Source: an uncultured Clostridia bacterium (GTDB lineage Bacteria; Bacillota; Clostridia; Lachnospirales; CAG-274). From it: a DNA stretch of 64,000 bases. A model generated the notes under the pieces. It searched no databases, was not told the origin of the DNA, and saw only the letters and a list, made by a program, of their open reading frames with translations. Below, in pieces: positions 36,522-45,650 of this stretch (its first letter is position 1; each line of letters opens with the position of its first letter). The translations under genes and the position numbers were made by a program. The stretch covers positions 156,344 to 220,343 of the forward strand of contig CALWSK010000003.1 in assembly GCA_944384195.1 (NCBI GenBank). Direction: 5' to 3'.

Positions 36522-38168
36522 ATGAGCGAAATGTTTTGTTTTCAATGTGAACAAACTGCTAATGGCACAGGTTGTACTAAAATAGGTGTTTGTGGTAAAA
36601 ATAGCACTATTTCAAGGCTACAAGACCTTATGATATATCAACTAAAAGGTATATCATATTATGCACAAAGACTTATAGAACAAGGAAAAAATATAGAAAA
36701 AGATATAATTAAATTTATAGAAAATACTCTTTTTACTACTCTTACAAATGTAAACTTTGATTTAGATACTCATATAAAAATATTAAAAGAATCTAAAAAA
36801 ATAAAAGAAAATCTAAGACTAACTTTAAATGAAGAAAACACTAAATGTGAACAAGCTACTTATAATATGAGCGATACTTTAGAAAAGATGCTAGAAGAGG
36901 CTAAAAAAGCAGGTATAATGTATGATAATACATTAAATGAAGATATTCGCTCCTTAAGAGAAACTATTACTTATGGACTAAAAGGTATATCTGCTTACGG
37001 ACATCAAGCTAGAATACTTGGCTATTTTGATGAGGAAGTAGACAAATTTTATATAAAAGCCCTAGACTTTATAACAAGAGAAGATAACAAACTAGAAGAG
37101 CTTATAGCTCTTGCTATGGAAACAGGTGAAAAATCTGTTGCTATTATGAAAACATTAGATGAAGCAAATACTAGTATATATAAAAATCCAGTTCCTACAA
37201 AAGTTAATGTTAATGTGAAAAAAGGACCATTTATTATAGTTTCTGGACACGATTTAAAAGACCTTGAAATGCTCCTTGAACAAACAAAAGATAAAGGAAT
37301 AAACATATATACACACGGTGAAATGATACCTTCTCACTCATATCCAGAGCTTAAAAAATATAGCCATCTTGTAGGTAATTTTGGAAGTGCTTGGCAAAAT
37401 CAACAAAAAGAATTTGATAATTTAAAAGGTTGTATGCTTATGACAACAAATTGTATAATGAAACCTAGAGATTCTTATAAAGATAGAATATTTACTACTA
37501 GTGTTGTTGGTTGGGACGATATAAAATATATCGGTGCAGATGAAAATGGATATAAAGATTTTAGCCCTATAATAGAAAAAGCTCTTGAGCTTGGAGGATT
37601 TGAAGAAGACCAGGAAGTAAAAGAAGTTATTGTTGGTTTTGGTAGAAATGCTCTTTTAGAAAATGCTAATACTATAGTAGAAATGGTAAAATCAAATGAA
37701 ATTAAACATTTCTTCCTTATAGGTGGTTGTGATGGAGCTAGAAAAGAAAGACAATACTATACAGATTTTGCAAAAAGCGTACCTAAAGATTGTGTTATCC
37801 TAACTTTAGCTTGTGGAAAATATAGATTTAATAAACTAGATTTTGGGCAAATAGGAGCTATACCTCGCCTTTTAGATGTAGGGCAATGTAATGATGCTTA
37901 TTCTGCTGTTAAGATAGCTTTAGCTCTAGCAGATGCCTTTAATACAGACGTAAACTCGCTTCCTCTTTCTATAATTTTATCTTGGTATGAACAAAAAGCA
38001 GTAGCCGACTTACTAGCGCTTTTATCCCTTGGTATAAAAGGTATGTATATAGGCCCTACATTGCCAGCATTTTTAAGTAAAAATGTATTAAATTATCTTA
38101 TGGAAACATTTGACTTAAAACCAATTACAACAGTAGAAGAAGACTTAGCAAATTGTTTAAAAAATTAA
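36522..38168 (+). CDS. hcp: Hybrid cluster protein (hydroxylamine/NO reductase)
   Basis: A prismane protein with a hybrid Fe-S-O cluster, linked to hydroxylamine and nitric oxide detoxification. The N-terminal motif is C6-x2-C9-x8-C18-x5-C24, the class I form found in strict anaerobes. The hybrid-cluster ligands are visible later: HGEMIPSHSYPEL, TTNCIMKP, GGCDGARKERQYY, TLACGKYRFN and SWYEQKAVADLL. At 548 residues it is full length. It is monocistronic, with Shine-Dalgarno TGGAGG. The Hcp reductase gene hcr is not adjacent. Confidence 0.97.
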   Translation: MSEMFCFQCEQTANGTGCTKIGVCGKNSTISRLQDLMIYQLKGISYYAQRLIEQGKNIEKDIIKFIENTLFTTLTNVNFDLDTHIKILKESKKIKENLRLTLNEENTKCEQATYNMSDTLEKMLEEAKKAGIMYDNTLNEDIRSLRETITYGLKGISAYGHQARILGYFDEEVDKFYIKALDFITREDNKLEELIALAMETGEKSVAIMKTLDEANTSIYKNPVPTKVNVNVKKGPFIIVSGHDLKDLEMLLEQTKDKGINIYTHGEMIPSHSYPELKKYSHLVGNFGSAWQNQQKEFDNLKGCMLMTTNCIMKPRDSYKDRIFTTSVVGWDDIKYIGADENGYKDFSPIIEKALELGGFEEDQEVKEVIVGFGRNALLENANTIVEMVKSNEIKHFFLIGGCDGARKERQYYTDFAKSVPKDCVILTLACGKYRFNKLDFGQIGAIPRLLDVGQCNDAYSAVKIALALADAFNTDVNSLPLSIILSWYEQKAVADLLALLSLGIKGMYIGPTLPAFLSKNVLNYLMETFDLKPITTVEEDLANCLKN

Positions 38169-38176
38169 TATAAATT

Positions 38177-38205
38177 AAAAGGAGTACAATATGTACTCCT
38201 TTTTT
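38177..38205 (+). terminator. Terminator of hcp
   Basis: 12-bp stem AAAAGGAGTACA (38177-38188) / TGTACTCCTTTT (38192-38203), loop ATA, T-run. Confidence 0.9.
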
Positions 38206-38228
38206 AAATTTAATATAATTAATATATA

Positions 38229-38331
38229 CCTTAACTTTTCAATACAAAATTTATAAGCAATTTTAAATTTTTAAAAATAAAGATTTTAGAAATATCTATT
38301 TTGGAACATAAAATATTCAAAAATTTTATTT
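38229..38331 (+). repeat. Dispersed intergenic repeat, copy R
   Basis: Shares CTATTTTGGA(A)CATAAAAT and flanks with the minus strand of copy B (56158-56253): 32 of 36 aligned positions around this core, with one gap. It also shares TTTTCAA and AAAATTTATAA blocks further left, and ATTTTAGAAATAT with copy A. It lies between hcp and the 3' end of the PsbP-like gene. Confidence 0.75.
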
Positions 38332-39312
38332 AAGTTTTATACTATCTATTATAGTATTTGCTTCATCTTTTAATGCATCAAATTCTGCTTGGCTAGAAAA
38401 ATCACATTGAGCTAATGCAAAGTTCTTTTTATCTTTAAAATCTATCAAAACAAACATACTTATAGTGTCTTTTGATTTATATATAGTTGTAGTTATCTCT
38501 TTTCCTTCTAGTTCTCTCTTTTCATCTTCAGAAACAATAGTAGCACCATTTGATAAAAAGTTCTCTTTTATTCTACTATATTCATCTTGAGGTTTTGTAG
38601 TGTTTTTATCAAAACTCATAGTAAATAAAGTTACTATACCTGTTTCAGTTTGCTTGCAAAAGCTATAAGGAACTTCCTTAGCATATCTTTGCCACTCTGG
38701 AAGTACAGTAAGTTCTATAACTTCATTATCATTTGAATATAAGCGAGGTTTATCTAATGTTTGTTTAGTAAATTCTAATGTACTTAATATTTGTTCAAAA
38801 TCTTCTTTATAAACATCAGAAACAGCATTTCCTATAGCTGCTATAAATTGATTAGGATTAGAATCTAAAGAAATAGTAGCTATCATTGTTTGCATAGTCA
38901 TAAAACCATTATTTACTTCATAATATTTTTTATTTATGGTTCTACCTTTATCAGATATAGTATCTTCTCCTACTTGCTTATATTCTCCAAGCTCTGAAAT
39001 AACCTTTTCTTGCTCTTTCATAAATTCTTCTGGTGAAGTATCTTTTGTTTTTATAATATTAGCTATAAACATACTCTCACCTGTTTCATTACCTACAGCT
39101 ATCTCTCCAAAAACATTAGGAACATCCGAATATCCTTCTGGCATTTCATATTTTAATAAATAGTTAAAAGAGGCTACTTCAGATGAACTAAGCTCTCTTG
39201 TAATAACACTTTCTATATTTTTAGGTTGTCCTATGCCTAAATAATTATGAGAAAATGTAACCCCTACTAATGCTAATTCTAATATTATAATTCCTACAGT
39301 TGTTTTTTTCAT
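38326..39312 (-). CDS. Exported protein with two PsbP/Mog1-like domains
   Basis: 328 residues with an uncleaved-looking N-terminal hydrophobic segment (about 5-22, VGIIILELALVGVTF), probably a membrane anchor. Two similar domains of about 130 residues follow (about 45-185 and 195-326). Each runs from a FNYLLKYEMPEGY / ELTVLPEWQRYA type strand through a KT.D.SPEEFMK helix to a final F..IL.TLEF / D...IIDSIKL helix, the pattern of PsbP-like (DUF1795) folds. I infer the fold by eye and no function is assigned. It follows the translocase gene by 15 bases. Confidence 0.6.
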   Translation of the reverse strand: MKKTTVGIIILELALVGVTFSHNYLGIGQPKNIESVITRELSSSEVASFNYLLKYEMPEGYSDVPNVFGEIAVGNETGESMFIANIIKTKDTSPEEFMKEQEKVISELGEYKQVGEDTISDKGRTINKKYYEVNNGFMTMQTMIATISLDSNPNQFIAAIGNAVSDVYKEDFEQILSTLEFTKQTLDKPRLYSNDNEVIELTVLPEWQRYAKEVPYSFCKQTETGIVTLFTMSFDKNTTKPQDEYSRIKENFLSNGATIVSEDEKRELEGKEITTTIYKSKDTISMFVLIDFKDKKNFALAQCDFSSQAEFDALKDEANTIIDSIKLK

Positions 39313-39327
39313 ATTAATTCTCCTTTG

Positions 39328-42300
39328 TTAATAATTGTCATACCTATTTTGATATTCTTCATATTGATATTTATCCATCAATACATCTCTTTGTTTACTT
39401 CCATTTTCAGAAGAAACAATTCCTCTTTCTTCTAATTCTTCTATTATTCTAGCAGCTCTATTATATCCTATTCTAAACTGCCTTTGTATCATAGAAGTAG
39501 AAGCTTTACCTTTTCTTACTAAAAATGCTATTACATCTTCTGTAAGCTCATCGGAATTTTCGCTAAATCCATCATTTTTATCTTTAGATACACTATCTAT
39601 TTTTTCTATTATGCTATTATCATAATTTGGTGATGAATTTTCTTTTATAAAGCTTATTATCTTTTCCACTTCCTTATCAGATATAAAAGCACCTTGTATA
39701 CGAAGAGGCTTATTCATATCCCTAGCTTTAAAGAGCATATCTCCTTTTCCTAAAAGTTTTTCTGCTCCTACACTATCTAATATAGTCCTAGAATCTGTAC
39801 CACTAGATACAGCAAATGCTATCCTAGAAGGAACATTAGATTTTATAAGCCCTGTTATTACATCTACAGAAGGTCTTTGAGTAGCTATTATAAGATGGAT
39901 ACCCGCTGCCCTTGCAAGCTGGGCAAGGCGACATATAGCAGCCTCCACCTCTTTAGCTGCTACCATCATAAGGTCTGCAAGCTCATCTATTATTATAACT
40001 ATTTTAGGGATCTTATCTTGCCCATTTTCTTCCCTTATCCTATTATACCCATCTAGATTTCTTGTACCAGTTTTAGCAAAAAGATTATATCTTTCCATCA
40101 TTTCAGATACTGCCCAGTTTAACACGCCTGCCGCCTTTTCTGGTTCTGTAACAACTGGTGTTAGCAAATGTGGTATGCCATTATATACGCTAAGCTCTAC
40201 TACTTTAGGGTCTATCATCATAAGCCTTACCTCATCTGGACTTGATTTATATAAAATACTAGTTATAAGAGTATTTATACAAACACTTTTACCAGACCCT
40301 GTAGCCCCTGCTATAAGCATATGAGGCATATTTGCAATATCAGTAACTATAACATTCCCTGTTATATCTTTACCAAGCCCAAAGCTAACACTAGATTCAA
40401 ACTTTTGGAATTTTTCAGAGCAAATAACCTCACTAAGAAATACGCTCTTTACTTTTTTATTAGGAACTTCTATACCAACTGCCGACTTGCCAGGAATAGG
40501 AGCTTCTATCCTTATAGAAGTAGCAGCAAGGCTAAGAGCTAAGTTATCAGATAATCCTAGAATTTTACTTACCTTTATACCATCTTCTATAGATAATTCA
40601 TATCTTGTAACAGAAGGACCTTTGCTTATGTTTATAACTTGTGCATTAACATTAAAGCTTTTTAAAGTTCTTACAAGAGTATTAGAATTTTCTCTAAGCT
40701 CTATATCATTAAAATCTTCTGATTGTTCTAAATTTTTATTTAAAAATTCTAGCTTAGGGAAAATATATTCTCTTTTTTCATCTTGCTCTTTTTCAAGCTT
40801 AGTAACTATTTTTTCTTCTTCTGCCCTTATTATTATAGGTTCTGTCTCTTGCAATTTTTCTTCTCTTATCTTATCTATAGGTGGTTTATAGCTTGTGTCT
40901 TGCTTTTGCATAAGAACAAAACCATCTTTATCCTTTTTACACTTTTCTTGTACATATTTTTTATCGTCAATTAAGACTTTTTCTTTATTATTATTATGAA
41001 CAAATTGTTCATTTTTAGGATAATTTGTTAATATTTGGTTTAAGTTTTCCTGTTTTAGCTCTTTTTGCTCTTTTTCTTTATTTTCTAAATCTTCTTTTAT
41101 GTCTTGTTTTTCTATGTTTTGCTCTTGTATATCTTCATTTTCTATATATTTAATAGTTTCTTCCTCTTTATGCTCTTCTTCTATATCTTCCTTTTCTAAA
41201 TCCTTTATATTTTCTAAAAATTCTAGTTCTTCATTATTTTGATTATCAAAGTTATAAAAATCTTCTAAGTCTTCTATATCTTCTATACTCTTAGGCAATT
41301 TTTCATCATCTATCTCATTTAATATAGCATCTATATCTGAATGTTTAGCAAATTTTAATTCTATGTCATAACTGCTATATAGATTAGGTTCTGTTTTTTT
41401 CTTTTTATATACATCATTTAAATATTCTTCTTTAGAACAAATCTTAAAGATATCTTTATCATTTTGATTTTTTTCATAATCTAAAACCATATTTTTAGTA
41501 GCTATCTTAGGATATTCCTCATAAATATTAATTTCTTCCTTAAGTTCTATTGTTTCATTTCTAGCTTTATTTCTATGTAACTCTTGTTCTAAATTTATAT
41601 CTTCTTTATGATATATATCAAATCCTTTCACCTTTTCATTTCTGAGAAAATCTGGAACTTTATTTTGTATGTCTTTTTCTTTATACGATAATTTTTCATA
41701 ACTTTTGCTTTTATTTATCTCATCCATAGCAAAAATAATTTTTTTATCTATATTACGCTTTTCTTTAGAACTCATATCAAAAAATGTAGCTGGTTGTATC
41801 TTCCGATATTTATCAACACCATCATATATATAATTATTACATTTTTTAAATCTTTGTTCACTACTTTGTCTTTTGTATTCTATTTCATCTTGCTCTACAT
41901 ATCTTTTAGGATGATTTTCTATATATCTTTTACGTTTTATATTTTCTTCTTGCTTTTGCTTTACTCTTTCTTCTTTATACTCGCTTATCTTATCTTTTAT
42001 ATCATACAAAGCCTCTTTATCTATGCTAATAGATTTAAAAAAGCTAACTACAGTTTCTAAAAAAGACTTTCCAGCTAGGACAAATAAGCTAGCTATAAAT
42101 AAAATAGTTATAAGAGTATAGCTCATAAAATTTCCTAAAAACTTAAAAAACATATCTCCTATTATAGCTCCTAAAAGACCACCATCTAAAAAATGCCCTG
42201 TTTTATATTCATTTAAAAGATATACTCCATAATTCGAAAAACTATTAGATTTTTCTCTACTTATAAGATGAAATAAAGAAATAAAAAGCAAAAAACTAAT

Positions 42301-42591
42301 TACAAAAACACAAATTTTAAATATATTTATTTCTGTTGTATTTGAAAAAAACAAATAAGCACAAAAGCTAATAATAACGATAGGCAAAATATAAGCTCCT
42401 ATTCCAAACAATCCCTTAAAAAAACTGCTAAGAGCAAGTCCTAAAAACCCACCTCCCCCAAAATATATACTTATTATCAATAAAATCCCAAAACATATGA
42501 TGACTATATTAGCAATTTCAAAAGGAAGATTATTTTCTAAAGGATTTTGCTTTTTAGAACTCTTACCATTCTTCTTTTCTTCTTTAGCCAT
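39328..42591 (-). CDS. ftsK: FtsK/SpoIIIE DNA translocase with a very long linker
   Basis: A membrane-tethered, septum-associated motor that pumps chromosomal DNA at division or into the forespore. 1087 residues against about 750-800 in most Firmicutes. Four membrane spans lie within about 25-185. An unusually long charged, Glu/Lys-rich linker covers about 190-600. Then comes the motor: GIEVPN, Walker A GATGSGKS (762-769), Walker B IIIDELADLMM (about 867) and ATQRPSVDVITG. The winged-helix gamma domain is at about 1015-1075 (RQFRIGYNRAARIIEELE), which reads KOPS/SRS sites. FtsK and SpoIIIE roles cannot be separated by eye. Confidence 0.95.
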   Translation of the reverse strand: MAKEEKKNGKSSKKQNPLENNLPFEIANIVIICFGILLIISIYFGGGGFLGLALSSFFKGLFGIGAYILPIVIISFCAYLFFSNTTEINIFKICVFVISFLLFISLFHLISREKSNSFSNYGVYLLNEYKTGHFLDGGLLGAIIGDMFFKFLGNFMSYTLITILFIASLFVLAGKSFLETVVSFFKSISIDKEALYDIKDKISEYKEERVKQKQEENIKRKRYIENHPKRYVEQDEIEYKRQSSEQRFKKCNNYIYDGVDKYRKIQPATFFDMSSKEKRNIDKKIIFAMDEINKSKSYEKLSYKEKDIQNKVPDFLRNEKVKGFDIYHKEDINLEQELHRNKARNETIELKEEINIYEEYPKIATKNMVLDYEKNQNDKDIFKICSKEEYLNDVYKKKKTEPNLYSSYDIELKFAKHSDIDAILNEIDDEKLPKSIEDIEDLEDFYNFDNQNNEELEFLENIKDLEKEDIEEEHKEEETIKYIENEDIQEQNIEKQDIKEDLENKEKEQKELKQENLNQILTNYPKNEQFVHNNNKEKVLIDDKKYVQEKCKKDKDGFVLMQKQDTSYKPPIDKIREEKLQETEPIIIRAEEEKIVTKLEKEQDEKREYIFPKLEFLNKNLEQSEDFNDIELRENSNTLVRTLKSFNVNAQVINISKGPSVTRYELSIEDGIKVSKILGLSDNLALSLAATSIRIEAPIPGKSAVGIEVPNKKVKSVFLSEVICSEKFQKFESSVSFGLGKDITGNVIVTDIANMPHMLIAGATGSGKSVCINTLITSILYKSSPDEVRLMMIDPKVVELSVYNGIPHLLTPVVTEPEKAAGVLNWAVSEMMERYNLFAKTGTRNLDGYNRIREENGQDKIPKIVIIIDELADLMMVAAKEVEAAICRLAQLARAAGIHLIIATQRPSVDVITGLIKSNVPSRIAFAVSSGTDSRTILDSVGAEKLLGKGDMLFKARDMNKPLRIQGAFISDKEVEKIISFIKENSSPNYDNSIIEKIDSVSKDKNDGFSENSDELTEDVIAFLVRKGKASTSMIQRQFRIGYNRAARIIEELEERGIVSSENGSKQRDVLMDKYQYEEYQNRYDNY

Positions 42592-42605
42592 TTTATAAAC
42601 ACCCT

Positions 42606-43784
42606 TTATTCTTTATTTATAAAGCTTTTCTCTAAACTTATAATACAGTTATAGCTATTATCAAATTGTTTTATTTTTTTATTTATATAAGATAATACCT
42701 CTTCTTCTTGCTTATGCGAAAATTCATAAGGAATAACTAAATCAAATATAAAGTTTTTATGATATTTCCCCTGAACTATTCTAAAATCGTGAGCTTCTAG
42801 ATTTTTGTAATTTTCATTTAATATTTGTTTTAAATATCCTATCAAAGCTTTTAGCTTCTCATCCTTTAAATCTACTGGATCCATATGTGTTGTAAGAGCA
42901 ATTCCTAACTCATTTTCCACTTTTATTTCTAAAGCATCTATTATTTCATGTGCTCTGTTAAGCCCTATATCAAAAGGAAGCTCAACATGGATAGAACCGA
43001 CACTTTTATTTGGTCCATAATTATGAATTAATATATCATGAACTCCTATAACTTCATCATAACTAAGAGCAATATTTTTAAGCTTTTCTGCCACCTCTCC
43101 ATCTATAGCCTCTCCTATAAGAGGAGATAATGTATCTTTAGCTAAATTTATACCCGCATAAATTAAAAATAAGGCCACTATAAGTCCAAAAATTCCATCA
43201 AGATTTATACCTAAAAACTTATATATAACAAGAGATAATATAGTTGTAATAGTTATTATAACGTCATTTCTGCTATCCATAGCAGTAGCTATTAAAGATT
43301 TAGAATTTATCATTTTACCAAGTTTTGCATTAAACATAGCCTGCCATATCTTAACTAGAACTGTAAAAATAAGAATGATAAGAGCAATAGGAGTAAAGTT
43401 TACTTCCTCTGGATTAAATATTTTTAAAAATGATGTTTTTAAAAACTCAAACCCTATTAGCAAAATCATAAAAGAAACAATAAGCCCTGATATATATTCC
43501 ATTCTCCCGTGCCCAAAAGGATGTTCTTTATCCGCTGGCTTAGCTCCAAGTTTAAAACCTAACAAAGTTATTATAGATGATAAACAATCTGATAAATTGT
43601 TAAAAGAATCTGCTAAAATTGCAACACTATTTATAAAAAACCCTACTAAAAATTTGGCTATAAATAATAACACATTGCTAAATATTCCTACAAAGCTACC
43701 AAGTTCTCCATATTTTTTTCTAACTTTTTCATCTTTTATGTTTTGATAATCTTTTATAAAAGTTTTTACAAGTAGATTTGTCAT
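42606..43784 (-). CDS. Cation diffusion facilitator (CDF) metal transporter
   Basis: A proton-coupled efflux transporter for divalent metals such as Zn, Mn or Fe. From the ATG at 43784 it has 392 residues. About six membrane spans carry the two metal-site motifs, ADSFNNLSD in span 2 and SRNDVIIT in span 5 (the classic HxxxD / DxxxD positions here read N and D), plus HPFGHGRMEY after span 2. A soluble C-terminal domain (about 215 to the end) is typical, here longer than usual. No clear Shine-Dalgarno precedes the start, and a TTG at 43799 is an alternative. It is followed by ftsK 14 bases on. Confidence 0.9.
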   Translation of the reverse strand: MTNLLVKTFIKDYQNIKDEKVRKKYGELGSFVGIFSNVLLFIAKFLVGFFINSVAILADSFNNLSDCLSSIITLLGFKLGAKPADKEHPFGHGRMEYISGLIVSFMILLIGFEFLKTSFLKIFNPEEVNFTPIALIILIFTVLVKIWQAMFNAKLGKMINSKSLIATAMDSRNDVIITITTILSLVIYKFLGINLDGIFGLIVALFLIYAGINLAKDTLSPLIGEAIDGEVAEKLKNIALSYDEVIGVHDILIHNYGPNKSVGSIHVELPFDIGLNRAHEIIDALEIKVENELGIALTTHMDPVDLKDEKLKALIGYLKQILNENYKNLEAHDFRIVQGKYHKNFIFDLVIPYEFSHKQEEEVLSYINKKIKQFDNSYNCIISLEKSFINKE

Positions 43785-43799
43785 TATTACTATTGCCAA

Positions 43800-44410
43800 A
43801 AATATATAAAAATATATAAATTTTATTTAATTCCTTATAATATAAACTTTAAGAATTAATTTTGTGATTTATTTTGTATAATTTAAGGGATTAAATTTAG
43901 ATATGAGCTATCCTATAATTTTATTTAATAAATTTATAAACTATATAGTTAAAATTAAATGTTATAGATTAATATCATTTTATTTTAACTGTGCTGGTTT
44001 GATATATATAATATTTTTATATTAAGAAGTTTTTATAAATTAACTCTATCTTTTTATAATATTTTTAATTTTGGCATACTCCTTTCATCGTTATTTTTTA
44101 ATAAATTAATTACTATAAACCTAAATTATAATATTGACTGATAATGATTTATTAACTAATCCCATAAATTTTATACATTAAAATAACATTTATAATCAAA
44201 ATTATAACAAACTAACTATTATAATACAAGTATTTTTATTATTGACTAAACTCAATTTTTAGATATTTTTATATATGTTATTTATTTTTTTACATAAAAT
44301 TATATTAAAAATATAGCTTCTATGTTAAAATAAAAATACAATATAAAAACATAATAGTAGATAGACTAGCTAATATACTAAGCTAATATTTTATAAAGGA
44401 GGCAATAAAT
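43800..44410. other. 611-base AT-rich gap, little identified
   Basis: Between the divergent CDF and CdaR-type genes. Candidate promoter elements for the latter are TTGACT (44242-44247) with TATTTT (44264-44269). A direct repeat AGCTAATAT occurs at 44368 and 44381. On the minus strand GAAAGGAGTATGCCAAAA (about 44091-44074) resembles the nagA leader but opens only a 7-codon frame. I see no convincing gene or structured RNA. Confidence 0.5.
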
Positions 44411-45484
44411 TTGAATATATCTAAAAACTTAGCAAAGCAAATTGTAGAAGCTATAAAACAAATTTGTGGCTATGATATAAATTTTATAGATAAAGAAGGA
44501 ATAGTAATAGCTAGCACAGACGAAAACAGAATAGGAAATTTTCATGAAGCAGGACAAAAGGCTATAAAAACTAGATCCACAATAATAGTAGAAAATATTA
44601 ATACATATCTTGGTGTAAAAAAGGGAATAAATATACCTATTTTTATAAACGATATCCCTATAGCTGCTGTTGGAGTTACTGGAGAACCTAAAGAAGTATC
44701 AAAATATATATTTTTATCTACTAAAATAACAGAAATATTTTTAAACGAAAATTTACTAAAAGAAAACCTTTCAAATAAAACAAATCAAATAGACTATATA
44801 ATGCAAACTTATTTATATAATCAAAAAGAAAAATTTATATATGCAAAAAATCTTTTAAAAAATCTTAATATAAATATAAATTCAAAACTTTATGCTATTA
44901 CAATAGAACTAAATAATAGCTACAATCTAAATAATATAAAAATAATAGAAAAATCTATAAAAGCCTTCTTTGAAGAATGCGATTGTATATTAAATACTTA
45001 TGTCTTTCCCTTTGAATTTATAGGCTTTTTACCAGAAAATAAATTTAATATATTCAAAAACAACCTTGATAATTTTTCAGTCTTAAATAAAGATATATTA
45101 AAAATTGGTATAGGCTCTTTAGAAGTCTTAGAAGATATGGCAAAATCTTACTCAAATTCTAATATAGCTATATCTTATATATCAAATGAAAAAAATTATA
45201 AATTTTATGAAGACTTTAGCATAGAAATTTTATTAAATTCTATACCTATAGAATTAAAAAAAAGATATTCTTTAGAAATATTAAAAACCCTTTCTAAAGA
45301 AGAAATATATATTTTAAAAACATATTTTGAAAACAATATGGAACTAAAAAAAACTTCAAGCTCACTTTTTATACATATAAACACATTACAATATAAGCTA
45401 GATAAAATTTATAAAAAAACTGGGTATAATCCTAGAAATTTTAAAGATGCATGTTTTTTATATATAATTTTAACATTTTATTAA
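44411..45484 (+). CDS. CdaR/sugar-diacid-type transcriptional regulator
   Basis: 357 residues. The start is TTG at 44411, supported by AAAGGAGG 8 bases upstream and by the family N-terminus MNISKNLAKQIVEAIKQICG. A putative sugar-diacid sensing domain covers 1 to about 130 (DKEGIVIASTD, NIPIFINDIPIAAVGVTG). A degenerate GGDEF-like middle follows, and a PucR-type helix-turn-helix at the C-terminus (SSLFIHINTLQYKLDKI). CdaR in E. coli activates glucarate, galactarate and glycerate genes. Here it precedes a glycerate kinase and a GntP permease in the same direction, so it most likely controls glycerate use. Confidence 0.88.
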   Translation: MNISKNLAKQIVEAIKQICGYDINFIDKEGIVIASTDENRIGNFHEAGQKAIKTRSTIIVENINTYLGVKKGINIPIFINDIPIAAVGVTGEPKEVSKYIFLSTKITEIFLNENLLKENLSNKTNQIDYIMQTYLYNQKEKFIYAKNLLKNLNININSKLYAITIELNNSYNLNNIKIIEKSIKAFFEECDCILNTYVFPFEFIGFLPENKFNIFKNNLDNFSVLNKDILKIGIGSLEVLEDMAKSYSNSNIAISYISNEKNYKFYEDFSIEILLNSIPIELKKRYSLEILKTLSKEEIYILKTYFENNMELKKTSSSLFIHINTLQYKLDKIYKKTGYNPRNFKDACFLYIILTFY

Positions 45485-45530
45485 TTTATACCCCAAAATA
45501 TATAAATATACTATATAAACTTTTATTTTT

Positions 45531-45546
45531 TTGTTAATTATAACAA
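45531..45546 (+). promoter_or_regulatory. Dyad upstream of the glycerate kinase gene
   Basis: TTGTTA-ATTA-TAACAA, ending 18 bases before a TATAAT at 45565-45570. It overlaps where the -35 should be, and the -35 itself is poor, as in activator-dependent promoters. A candidate CdaR site by position only. Confidence 0.4.
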
Positions 45547-45650
45547 TTTTTTTAATTATTAGTATATAATTTATATTACAAATTATATAGTAAATACTTA
45601 ATATTATTTGTATAATTATTCTTATAAATAATATTAAAGGAGAGATTAAT

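Noticed and set aside
43903..44025. 40-codon open frame on the + strand (MSYPIILFNKFINYIV...)
   Set aside because: The Shine-Dalgarno (AGGGA) is 12 bases away, no promoter fits, and hydrophobic frames of this size are expected by chance in such AT-rich DNA.
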